Positions 45,841 through 53,651 of a DNA stretch of 64,000 nucleotides are shown here, piece after piece (positions within the stretch are counted from its first letter, which is position 1; each line of letters begins with the position of its first letter). This stretch comes from an uncultured Clostridia bacterium (GTDB lineage: Bacteria > Bacillota > Clostridia > Christensenellales > CAG-917). Location: NCBI GenBank assembly GCA_944349635.1, contig CALVNH010000003.1, forward strand, positions 64,727 to 128,726, in the 5' to 3' direction. Below the pieces are notes generated by a model that made no database searches, had not been told where the DNA came from, and saw nothing but the letters and a program-made list of their open reading frames with translations. The position numbers and the translations under genes were made by a program.

Positions 45841-45866
45841 GCGGCTTTCGCCGCTTTTGTTTTTTA
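45841..45866 (+). terminator. Terminator-like hairpin oriented antisense to dnaG-rpoD
   Basis: Plus strand GCGGC/GCCGC over TTTC followed by TTTTGTTTTTT. No plus-strand gene ends here, so it may stop antisense transcription entering dnaG, or the pattern may be incidental. Confidence 0.4.
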
Positions 45867-45883
45867 TTCGGTTTCAATGAGAT

Positions 45884-47656
45884 TCACAGCTTGTCCGCGG
45901 GGTCGGACGACTTCAGCTTTATCTGCAAATCGCGGATTTTCAGCAGCATTTCGCGCCTCTCGCCCGCGTCCGTAAGTTGCTTGTACGCCGCGGTCATGGT
46001 CTCCAACTGCGAGGAAATAAACTCGTTTGCCAGCACGTTTACGCAGTCCACGTAATACGCCTTCTCTTTCAGGTCGCTGTCGAAAGTGCCCTCGGCGTCA
46101 AGAATGCGGTTGAGCTCTTCCCTGTCCGTGTCGTCTGCGGAAAACAGTTTCCCCGCCACGATTTCGCCTCTCGGTTGCGAGCGCACGAAAGCCAGAATGT
46201 CCCTGTGCGCCTGCAAAGAAAACCATTCGTCGCAAAGTGTGCCGACATCGGCAAACACCTTGTTGTCAAGCAGTTTGTTCAACACGAAACGCGCCGCGCG
46301 AACGGACTTCTTTTCCTTTTCTCCGACGGGAGCGGAAGGTCTTGCAACCACGGGACGCGCGCTTTTCCCCGCAATTTCCGATTTCAGCGTTTCGACGGAA
46401 ACACCGCTTTTATCCGACACAATGCCAAGATAAACCTCTCTTTCCGCCGTGTTCTCCACTTCTTTCAAAACTTTAAGCGCGGCGGAAACGTATCTGGCTC
46501 TGCCCGTCGCGGAATCAAGCCCGTAAGCGTTTTCGCAAAGTTTGAGTTTGTATTCCAGCACGGGCAATGCCGCCGCCCTTCTGGCGTCGAAACCCTCTTT
46601 ACCTTCCTTCCTCACCGTGTCGTCGGGGTCGGCTCCTTCGTCAAGAGCCATGACTTTCACTTCCAGCCCTTCGGCAATCAGCGGTTCCACGTTGCGCATC
46701 GCGGCTTTTCTGCCTGCCGCGTCGCCGTCATAACAGACGTAAACGGTGTCCGTCAGTCGCTTGATTTCCCGTGCCTGGTACGGAGTCAGCGCCGTGCCCA
46801 TGCCCGCCACGGCGTTTCCGATTCCCGCCGCCGCAAGAGAAATGACGTCCATATACCCTTCGACGAGAATAACGAAAGGAAGGCTTCCGTTCTGTTTTTT
46901 CTCTTTTTTGACGAAGTTTATTCCGTATACGCAACGGCCCTTGTCGAAGAGCACGGTGTTTGTGGAGTTCTTGTATTTGGCAACGTCCTTTTCCCCTCTG
47001 TAAATTCTTCCGCCGAAGGCGATGACATCGCCCATTCCGTTCATTATGGGAACGATTATTCTGCCCGCGAACGCGTCGGAAAGGCGTTCGCCGTTCACAA
47101 GCCCGCACTCACGCAGATTCTCCGCGGAATAACCCTTGCGACGCATGTACCCCTGCAACCGGTCGTATCCCAAAGAAAGCCCGATGCCGAAGCGTACTGC
47201 CGTCTGTTCGTCCAGACCGCGCGACGCCAGATACTGCCTCGCCTCTCTGCCTTCGTTTTCGCGTTTGAGGTTGGCGTGATAATAGAGTGCGGCGTCCCTC
47301 ATCAACTGTTTCAGCACGTCCTGTTTCTTTTTCTTTTTTGCGAAATCGCCGCCGCCCGTGTATTCGGGAAGCGCAAGCCCCGCTTTTTCGGCGAGAATTT
47401 TAACGGCGTCGGGATAACTCACCGACTCGATTTCCATAATGAAAGTTATCACGTCGCCGCTTGCGTTGCAGCCGAAACAATGGTAATACTGTCCGTCCGT
47501 GTTGACGCACATCGACGCCGTTTTTTCGTTGTGAAAGGGGCAACAGCAAAAATATTTATTGCCTTTTTTAGTCAAAGGAACATATTGCGATATCACGGAA
47601 ACGATATCGCACTTGTACTTCAATTCCTCGATAAACTGAGTCGGGAAACCGGCCAC
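45884..47656 (-). CDS. dnaG: DNA primase DnaG
   Basis: 590 aa from a GTG at 47656 (GAGGG upstream), giving MAGFPTQFIEELKYKCDIVSVI as in other primases; the frame continues upstream without similarity. The zinc-binding domain is CPFHNEKTASMCVNTDGQYYHCFGC (begins near residue 41). The Toprim domain has VEGYMDVISL and YDGDAAG. A C-terminal helicase-binding region (about 440-590) would contact DnaB. It starts the group dnaG-rpoD-trmK-nif3. No clear promoter was found upstream. Confidence 0.96.
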   Translation of the reverse strand: MAGFPTQFIEELKYKCDIVSVISQYVPLTKKGNKYFCCCPFHNEKTASMCVNTDGQYYHCFGCNASGDVITFIMEIESVSYPDAVKILAEKAGLALPEYTGGGDFAKKKKKQDVLKQLMRDAALYYHANLKRENEGREARQYLASRGLDEQTAVRFGIGLSLGYDRLQGYMRRKGYSAENLRECGLVNGERLSDAFAGRIIVPIMNGMGDVIAFGGRIYRGEKDVAKYKNSTNTVLFDKGRCVYGINFVKKEKKQNGSLPFVILVEGYMDVISLAAAGIGNAVAGMGTALTPYQAREIKRLTDTVYVCYDGDAAGRKAAMRNVEPLIAEGLEVKVMALDEGADPDDTVRKEGKEGFDARRAAALPVLEYKLKLCENAYGLDSATGRARYVSAALKVLKEVENTAEREVYLGIVSDKSGVSVETLKSEIAGKSARPVVARPSAPVGEKEKKSVRAARFVLNKLLDNKVFADVGTLCDEWFSLQAHRDILAFVRSQPRGEIVAGKLFSADDTDREELNRILDAEGTFDSDLKEKAYYVDCVNVLANEFISSQLETMTAAYKQLTDAGERREMLLKIRDLQIKLKSSDPADKL

Positions 47657-47905
47657 TTCTACCCTCTGGCGAGAAGCGCGCAATCCGACGGCGCGCAATT
47701 CGGGTGCAGACGCACACAACTTTCTTTATTTTCATATATATATACGTTTCGCATTTCGTATTTTCCTAAACCCGCGCAAACTTTTCCGAATATTTTCGTC
47801 AAAAACGGAACTCGCGCAAGCTCCGCGTCGCGACACGCCCCGAACAAAACCGCAAAGAATTTCGGCGAGGCATTCCGATTGCCGGAACTTTCCGAATTTC
47901 CCGAC
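47657..47905. other. dnaG upstream region without a confident promoter
   Basis: Contains an AT run (TATATATATA near 47735-47744) and a TTGACG at about 47799-47804 (minus strand), but no pair at 16-18 bp spacing. No gene or structured RNA recognised. Confidence 0.5.
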
Positions 47906-47928
47906 AAAAAAACCGGGCGTTTGCCCGG
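47906..47928 (-). terminator. Intrinsic terminator after the sugar transferase gene
   Basis: Minus strand CCGGGC-AAAC-GCCCGG followed by seven T. Confidence 0.92.
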
Positions 47929-47976
47929 AATGCTTTTGCCGTAAAACCTCGTGACCGCAGGCAAACGGCATTTTGG

Positions 47977-48633
47977 TTACGCTCCTACGTCCGCGTTCTT
48001 GTCACGGCTCTCGTCCCGTTTTCCGCGCATTTCGGCTATCGCGGCAGGGTCGACGTGACGAAGATACCTCTCCTCTCCGAAAACCACGACGCCCAACGTC
48101 TTGAACAGGATTTCGACATCCATGGAAAAACTCACGTTGCGGGTGTACACAACGTCGTAAAAACTGCGTTCTACCGAACTCAAATGCCCGTTGCCGCGAA
48201 TTTGCGAAAGCCCGCTCATTCCGGGTTTCACGGTGAATTTTTCTTTCTCCCACTCTTCGTACCGTTCGAGATATACGGGCATGAGAGGACGGGGACCTAT
48301 CAGACTCATATCTCCGATTAAAACGTTTATCAGTTGAAGAAATTCGTCGATTTTGAGGCGGCGGATGACTTTGCCCACACGGGTGAGATTCTCGTTGTCG
48401 TTGCCGATGACGGGATGGTCGATGTCGAAAACGACGTCCGTTCTTTTCATGGTGCGGAATTTGAAGACTTTGAAACGCTTTTCGTTCATGCCAACGCGCT
48501 CCTGCCTGAAAAAAGCAGGCCCCGGACTGTCTATTTTGATTGCCAAAGCAACCAGCATGAGCGGGAAAAACAGAAAGACGATTCCGAAAAAAGCCAGCAC
48601 TTTGTCAAGTACCGTTTTGATTGCTTTGTACAT
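47977..48633 (-). CDS. Initiating phosphoglycosyl transferase (bacterial sugar transferase)
   Basis: 218 aa, the small monotopic form. A re-entrant N-terminal membrane helix (about 10-32) with SPGPAFFRQERVGMNEKRFKVFKFRTM, the catalytic Asp-Glu in LKIDEFLQLINVL near residue 95, then GDMSLIGPRPLMP and VKPGMSGLSQIRG. It transfers a phospho-sugar from a UDP-sugar to undecaprenyl phosphate and so starts repeat-unit synthesis for a surface polysaccharide. It is divergent from the lipid kinase gene and has its own consensus promoter and terminator. Confidence 0.93.
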   Translation of the reverse strand: MYKAIKTVLDKVLAFFGIVFLFFPLMLVALAIKIDSPGPAFFRQERVGMNEKRFKVFKFRTMKRTDVVFDIDHPVIGNDNENLTRVGKVIRRLKIDEFLQLINVLIGDMSLIGPRPLMPVYLERYEEWEKEKFTVKPGMSGLSQIRGNGHLSSVERSFYDVVYTRNVSFSMDVEILFKTLGVVVFGEERYLRHVDPAAIAEMRGKRDESRDKNADVGA

Positions 48634-48688
48634 AACCCTTTTACGGTCGCTCCGTGGAACAACTCACTTTTATCTTTATATTTTTTTT

Positions 48689-48717
48689 ATTTTAACATAC
48701 GGAAAGGGACTTGTCAA
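48689..48717 (-). promoter_or_regulatory. Sigma-A promoter of the sugar transferase gene
   Basis: Minus strand TTGACA-17-TAAAAT with TGT before the -10. Leader about 50 bases. Confidence 0.85.
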
Positions 48718-48749
48718 AAATTAGAAAAAAATGTCGAAGCATAAAACTG

Positions 48750-48778
48750 TTGCCACAATATAATTTTTTATGTAAAAT
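48750..48778 (+). promoter_or_regulatory. Promoter predicted to give a leaderless lipid kinase mRNA
   Basis: TTGCCA-17-TAAAAT; seven bases lie between the -10 and the ATG at 48786, so the transcript should start at the start codon. Confidence 0.6.
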
Positions 48779-48785
48779 ATTATTT

Positions 48786-49670
48786 ATGAGTAAATGCGCC
48801 GTAATAGTCAACCGCCTTTCCGGCAACAGCAGACGCTTTTCCCGCGAAACGCTGCTTGCCGCTTTCGGAAAAGGTTTCGAAACCGATTTCATAGAAATCA
48901 ACGAGGAGACCGTTCTCGATGACCTGACCGAGTACGACCGACTGGTGATATGCGGCGGGGACGGCACGCTGAACAGCGTGCTGAACTGCGCGCACTCCCC
49001 TTCCGCGGAAAAGATATACTGCCCGTCCGGCACTCTGAACGAACTTGCGACGGGAAACAGCAACAAGGACGATTACCTTCTGCACGAAGTGGGAATGGTG
49101 GGCGACAGACTTTTCGCTTATGTCTGTGCCTGCGGCATTTTCACGTCTTTGGGCTACGTGGTTAAAAACTCGAACAAACGCCGCTACAAGTGGCTCGCGT
49201 ATCTTTGGAAAGTGGCGAAATTGTACCGCATTGAGGACATCCGTGCGACCTTCCGCACCGCCTCTCATGAGGAAAGCGGCGTCTATACCCTGATTATGGC
49301 AATCGATTCTCCGAAATGCTTCGGGTTCCGTTTTAATTGCATGTACCGCCTCGACGACGGCAAACTGCATCTGCTTGCCATACGCGCTCCGAAACGCAAG
49401 AAACTTTTGGGTGCAATCAAGGTGTTCTTCCCCCTGTTCAGAGCTTTCTTTATAGGTTTCAAACACGAATATCGCTCAAAAAATATGTTTTTCGTTCCGT
49501 TTGACGACATAAACATCGAATTGGAGCAGAAAACCGACTTTTGTCTCGACGGCGAAAGATATCCTCTCGAATCCTCTTTTTGCGTGAAAGTGCACCGTCT
49601 GCCCTCTCCTTTGCGAATACTTTTGCCTCGCACCGTTAAAAAGCTGGCAAAAGGCGAATACTCTTTGTAG
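48786..49670 (+). CDS. Diacylglycerol kinase-like lipid kinase (DagK/YegS family)
   Basis: 294 aa from the ATG at 48786; the frame extends upstream through the promoter. The nucleotide motif is VICGGDGTLNSVLN near residue 60, then CPSGTLNELATG in place of the more usual GTGNDFA. The C-terminal beta-sandwich (about 120-290) is present. The family phosphorylates diacylglycerol or related lipids. No Shine-Dalgarno; a -10 box ends seven bases before ATG. Beside polysaccharide genes it may recycle lipid or modify a carrier, which is inference. Confidence 0.85.
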   Translation: MSKCAVIVNRLSGNSRRFSRETLLAAFGKGFETDFIEINEETVLDDLTEYDRLVICGGDGTLNSVLNCAHSPSAEKIYCPSGTLNELATGNSNKDDYLLHEVGMVGDRLFAYVCACGIFTSLGYVVKNSNKRRYKWLAYLWKVAKLYRIEDIRATFRTASHEESGVYTLIMAIDSPKCFGFRFNCMYRLDDGKLHLLAIRAPKRKKLLGAIKVFFPLFRAFFIGFKHEYRSKNMFFVPFDDINIELEQKTDFCLDGERYPLESSFCVKVHRLPSPLRILLPRTVKKLAKGEYSL

Positions 49671-49689
49671 TCCGAACGGACGACCCCGT

Positions 49690-49718
49690 TTGACACGCCA
49701 TCTCGCAAAGTGTATAAT
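49690..49718 (+). promoter_or_regulatory. Consensus sigma-A promoter of the ABC exporter operon
   Basis: TTGACA-17-TATAAT, both hexamers perfect. The leader is about 80 bases. Confidence 0.92.
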
Positions 49719-49804
49719 GTAAACAAATCATATAGATTAACGTTGCGGAGCCGTCCCCGCGGGGAATTTTCGCCGCCGGACTTTCGCAGAGAAATACGTT
49801 GCCG

Positions 49805-50626
49805 ATGCAAATACCGAATACACGAAAAATCAAAGCCAACGCTTTGCAAGCGCGCAAGTCGATGGTAATACTGGAATCGATGGTTCGCAAGAACATCAAA
49901 AATCAGTACCGTCGTTCCTTTTTGGGCGTTCTGTGGACGGTGCTCAACCCCCTGCTCACGATGCTCGTCATGGCGTTCGTGTTCTCCAATATCTTCGGAC
50001 GACAAGGCATCAGCATGGACTACCCCGTTTACGTGCTTTCGGGCAACATAGTGTTCAGCTTTATGCGTGCCGCAACTTCCAACTCTCTCACGTGCATCGT
50101 CAACAACTACGATTTGCTCACCAAGACCAGAGTGCCTTATGCGGTGTTTCCCATTTCGCAGACGCTGTCATCCGTGGTCAATTTCGGTTTTTCTTTCATA
50201 GCTCTCATCGTGGTGATGTTGATACGAATCCCCAACGGCGTCACATTCCACTGGACAATGTTCATGACGTTGGCGCCATGGCTTCCTTCGATAATGATGT
50301 TCACCACGGGCATATCTTTCATACTGTGCTCCGTGTATGTCCGTTTCAGGGACATCAAACACATCTACTCCGTGTTCCTGACGCTGTGGATGTATATGAC
50401 TCCCATATTCTATTCTCTGGACGTTCTCAAACTCGACCCCGTCGCCCGTCAGGTGATGGAAATCAACCCCATGTTGCATTATCTCAATTACTTCCGCGAC
50501 ATAGTCTGCGGAACCGTGCCCACCTGGCAGGCACACGCGATATGTTACGGCGCAGGTGCGGCGGCTCTGCTTGTCGGCTGGGTGATATTCAGACTGAGCA
50601 GAAAGAAATTCATACTTTACATCTGA
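49805..50626 (+). CDS. ABC-2 permease for polysaccharide export (Wzm/TagG type)
   Basis: 273 aa from the ATG at 49805 (a TTG six bases before is in frame). Cytoplasmic amphipathic start, then RRSFLGVLWTVLNPLLTMLV and six helices. The family signature appears as FRDIKHIYSVFLTLWMYMTPIFY and NPMLHYLNYFRDI. With the following ATPase it exports a lipid-linked O-antigen, capsule or teichoic-acid-like polymer. The stop overlaps the ATPase start by one base (TGATG). Confidence 0.93.
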   Translation: MQIPNTRKIKANALQARKSMVILESMVRKNIKNQYRRSFLGVLWTVLNPLLTMLVMAFVFSNIFGRQGISMDYPVYVLSGNIVFSFMRAATSNSLTCIVNNYDLLTKTRVPYAVFPISQTLSSVVNFGFSFIALIVVMLIRIPNGVTFHWTMFMTLAPWLPSIMMFTTGISFILCSVYVRFRDIKHIYSVFLTLWMYMTPIFYSLDVLKLDPVARQVMEINPMLHYLNYFRDIVCGTVPTWQAHAICYGAGAAALLVGWVIFRLSRKKFILYI

Positions 50627-51504
50627 TGGAAAACAAAGCGGAAAACACAGTCCCGACAACCTCGGTTTCCGCCGTGTCGGAAAACGCAGAATTCAACCCC
50701 GCCAATCCCGCGGGCGATTTCGTTGCGGACGAAAACATTCTCATCGACGTGCACGACGTGTGCATGAATTTCCGTTTGCCCGTCGAAAAAATCGACAACA
50801 TCAAGGAATACTTCATAAAGTTCGTCAAGGGCAAGTTGAAATACAAGGACTTCAACGTGCTCAAACACATAAATCTGCAGGTGCGCCGCGGCGAAAGCCT
50901 GGCTCTCATCGGCAGAAACGGAGCGGGCAAAAGCACTCTGCTCCGCATAATAGCGGGCATTATCGAGCCTACGGGCGGTTATGTTCAGACCCGCGGAAAC
51001 ATGGTACCTCTGCTCAAACTCGGCGCAGGCTTCGACTACGACGCAACCGGGAAGGAAAACATTTTCCTGAACGGTGCCATGCTGGGATTTTCAAAGCGCG
51101 AAATGCAGAAAAAGTACGACAGCATCGTGGCTTTCTCGGAGTTGGAAAAATTCATGAACGTGCCGCTCAAAAACTACTCTTCCGGTATGCTGTCGCGCCT
51201 CGGGTTTTCCATAGCCGTGGACGTCCACCCCGACATACTCCTGATAGACGAAATCCTGGCTGTCGGCGACGCTCCTTTCCAGAAGAAATGCGCGGAAAAA
51301 ATAGACTCGCTGAAAGCCGACGGAACCACGTTCATCGTCGTGTCGCACAGCATGTCGCAAATCAACAGACTGTGCGAACGCGCCATATACCTCAAAGACG
51401 GCGAAATCGTGGAGTACGGCGCGACAAAAGCCGTGGCGGACCATTATCTTCGCGACTGCGACGCGGCAACGAAAAACGCCGCTCCCCCTCCTTCTTCGGT
51501 CTGA
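50626..51504 (+). CDS. ABC transporter ATPase for polysaccharide export (Wzt/TagH type)
   Basis: 292 aa from ATG 50626. The first 35 residues are Ala/Asn/Glu-rich. Walker A GRNGAGKST, the signature YSSGMLSRLGFS, Walker B ILLIDEILAVGD and the H-loop VSHSM are all present. There is no C-terminal carbohydrate-binding domain, so export probably does not need a modified chain terminus, as in TagH-type systems. A loose stem (51475-51514) with a 24-base loop and TTTCTTTT follows and may be a weak terminator. Confidence 0.93.
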   Translation: MENKAENTVPTTSVSAVSENAEFNPANPAGDFVADENILIDVHDVCMNFRLPVEKIDNIKEYFIKFVKGKLKYKDFNVLKHINLQVRRGESLALIGRNGAGKSTLLRIIAGIIEPTGGYVQTRGNMVPLLKLGAGFDYDATGKENIFLNGAMLGFSKREMQKKYDSIVAFSELEKFMNVPLKNYSSGMLSRLGFSIAVDVHPDILLIDEILAVGDAPFQKKCAEKIDSLKADGTTFIVVSHSMSQINRLCERAIYLKDGEIVEYGATKAVADHYLRDCDAATKNAAPPPSSV

Positions 51505-51589
51505 GCGCGGCGTTAGGTTTCTTTTGTCGGATTCACCGTCGGTTTTGCTGTCGATTGACACCTTGTTTTCACCTTGATTCAACGGCAAA

Positions 51590-52501
51590 TCATTCGTTTT
51601 CTCCGCGTTTCAACGCGGATTTTCTTCTGCGCAACATCAAAAGTTTCTCCGGAATCAACCTGACGACAAGCGGTCTGAACGCATAGACGAAGCCCGTCTT
51701 GCCGGAGCGGAGATTCTCCCTGCACTCTTTCAGCACTTCGCCAAATCTTTGCCGTCCGTCCGTCAAATAAAGCACGGGCAGATACAAAGGCTTTTCGCCC
51801 TCTTCAATCAGCTTTTCGAAAAACATGCCCGTCAGACATTCCGAAACAAACAGCCTGTCCATGCGTGTTCTGCGCGCTTCCAACTTTTCCAACACACCGA
51901 AAATCCATTCGCAATAGCGGAAAAACGTATGCTTCGGAAAAATAAACATATTGTAGAAAAACGTTCTTCTGCCTTTGAAATAGCGTTCCGCCGCAGGCGC
52001 GTAATCGGGATAATCCGTGCGTATCACGTCGAGTGCGATGTCCGCGTCGTCGGAGCGGTGCGCCATTTTGAAGTTTTCGTATACCGATTTTCTGACTGTT
52101 GGCACGGGGGCCACGAAATCACAACCGCCGAGAAGGGAAACTACGTTTTCCCGCGTGCAATGCAACAACCCGCAGACGTCTTGCGTGCTCGCCTTTGCTT
52201 CGTAATATGCGTAAGGCCGCTTCTCAAAAATGAAAAACCGCCTGTAATGGCACAGCCCCACGGCGTCGGGAGAGCCTATCTCGTCATAGTTTTTCCACGC
52301 CCAGTACACCACGCTCATTTCGTTGTAAACGGGATTTTTTTCGGAAACGTTATCCCCCGTGTCGTCGCCCTGCATAACGGACGGACACCACTCGTCCGAA
52401 CTCACGGCTCTGCCCGCCTGCACGGGAAGAAAGGGGGCGTGGTTCACGAGAGCCGCCCGCTTGTGATAAACGGTGAGAATTCTGAGCGTGTCGCACTTCA
52501 T
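51590..52501 (-). CDS. DUF4422 glycosyltransferase
   Basis: 303 aa. Recognised by ILTVYHKRA at the start, NEMSVVYWAWKNYDEIGSPD and the hallmark VGLCHYRRFF near residue 90. RRTFFYNMFIFPKHTFFRYCEW follows. The family is found in capsular and exopolysaccharide clusters and is a predicted glycosyltransferase; donor and acceptor unknown. The ATG overlaps the stop of the upstream GT4 gene (ATGA). The C-terminus is basic and may touch the membrane. Confidence 0.88.
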   Translation of the reverse strand: MKCDTLRILTVYHKRAALVNHAPFLPVQAGRAVSSDEWCPSVMQGDDTGDNVSEKNPVYNEMSVVYWAWKNYDEIGSPDAVGLCHYRRFFIFEKRPYAYYEAKASTQDVCGLLHCTRENVVSLLGGCDFVAPVPTVRKSVYENFKMAHRSDDADIALDVIRTDYPDYAPAAERYFKGRRTFFYNMFIFPKHTFFRYCEWIFGVLEKLEARRTRMDRLFVSECLTGMFFEKLIEEGEKPLYLPVLYLTDGRQRFGEVLKECRENLRSGKTGFVYAFRPLVVRLIPEKLLMLRRRKSALKRGENE

Positions 52502-53610
52502 TTCTTTTCTCCGTTGCGAACGGGCGCAATCAACGACTCGTAGTAGCTTTCGAGACGTGCGGATTCCCTCGTTATGTCATAGCCGTTCTCGGCGATGACT
52601 TCCGTTGCGTCGTATTTTCGACAGACGTCCAGCATGACGTCCAGTTCCTCCGTCCACTTCTCCGTGGCGTCAACGGGCAGAAACCGCACTTCTCCGCCGA
52701 CGGAAGTTTCGGGTGTGATTTCCGACGAAAGCAGACAGGGCAACCCCATTGCCTGCGCCTCCACGGCAACGAGAGGAAGCCCCTCGAAAAGCGACGGCAG
52801 GGCAAACACGTCAAAGAGAGCGAAATAGTCCTGCACGTCCTTCTTCTCCGTATACACGCGCGCTCTGTCGCCGATACCCTTCTCTCGGATTTTCTCCGCG
52901 ATTTCTTCGGCAAGACTTCCGCCTCCCACAATCGCAAGAGCGACGTCCTCACGTCTGCGCGCCAGTTCGGCAAAAGCGTCCACAAGGAAAAGCTGATTTT
53001 TCTGAAACTCGAATCTGCCGATGTTGCCGACGACTTTCTTGTTCTCCAAGCCGTATTCGCGGCGCAGAGCGGCGGATTTCCCGTCGTCACGGCTGAACCT
53101 TTTCAGGTCGATTGCGTTGCGCAACACGAAAGCCCCGTCGCCTCTTCTTTTGCCGTAAAGCCAACGGCAAGCGTATCTGCTGCACCCCGCAAGCGCGGTG
53201 GCAAACATTCCGGCAAACGCTTTCAGGAAACATTTTACGATGTAGACCTTTTCCGTCTTATGCGTGGTGGAATGAGCGTGACTCACACGCACCTTGACTC
53301 CGGCGGTCTTTGCGGCAAAGAGCGGAACGACGTTCAAAGTGGTGAGATGAGCGTGAACGATGTCGTAGCTCTGCTCGCGGAAACGCTTTCTCATGGCGGC
53401 AACGGACTTGAAAGGCACAAGCACGTTGGGAATATAAAACACCTTGCCGCCCAGGCTCTCGATTTCCTCGTCGAAAGGAGACGGACCGTAGGTGTAAAAA
53501 TGAAATTCGAATCTGTCGCGGTCCACGTGTCTGAAAAAGTTCAGCACACAGCTCACGACTCCTCCGAAACGGGCATTGCCCACCACTTGCGCAACCTTGA
53601 TTCTTTCCAT
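52498..53610 (-). CDS. Glycosyltransferase family 4 (GT-B)
   Basis: 370 aa from the ATG at 53610 (AAGGAC upstream). N-terminal acceptor domain: VAQVVGNARFGGVVSCVLNFF and DIVHAHLTTLNVVPLFAA. The C-terminal domain has VGNIGRFEFQKNQLFLVDAF, AIVGGG and the GT4 signature FALPSLFEGLPLVAVEAQAMGLP with the donor-binding glutamate. Close in form to EpsF/CapM-type enzymes. Transcribed after the ligase gene and coupled to the DUF4422 gene. Confidence 0.92.
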   Translation of the reverse strand: MERIKVAQVVGNARFGGVVSCVLNFFRHVDRDRFEFHFYTYGPSPFDEEIESLGGKVFYIPNVLVPFKSVAAMRKRFREQSYDIVHAHLTTLNVVPLFAAKTAGVKVRVSHAHSTTHKTEKVYIVKCFLKAFAGMFATALAGCSRYACRWLYGKRRGDGAFVLRNAIDLKRFSRDDGKSAALRREYGLENKKVVGNIGRFEFQKNQLFLVDAFAELARRREDVALAIVGGGSLAEEIAEKIREKGIGDRARVYTEKKDVQDYFALFDVFALPSLFEGLPLVAVEAQAMGLPCLLSSEITPETSVGGEVRFLPVDATEKWTEELDVMLDVCRKYDATEVIAENGYDITRESARLESYYESLIAPVRNGEKK

Positions 53611-53651
53611 CTTTGTCCTTAGCTCGCAATATCGGCACTTAAACCGCAATT

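Noticed and set aside
45977-47944. A 655-codon plus-strand open frame
   Set aside because: Opposite dnaG; the primase motifs prove the minus strand is coding.
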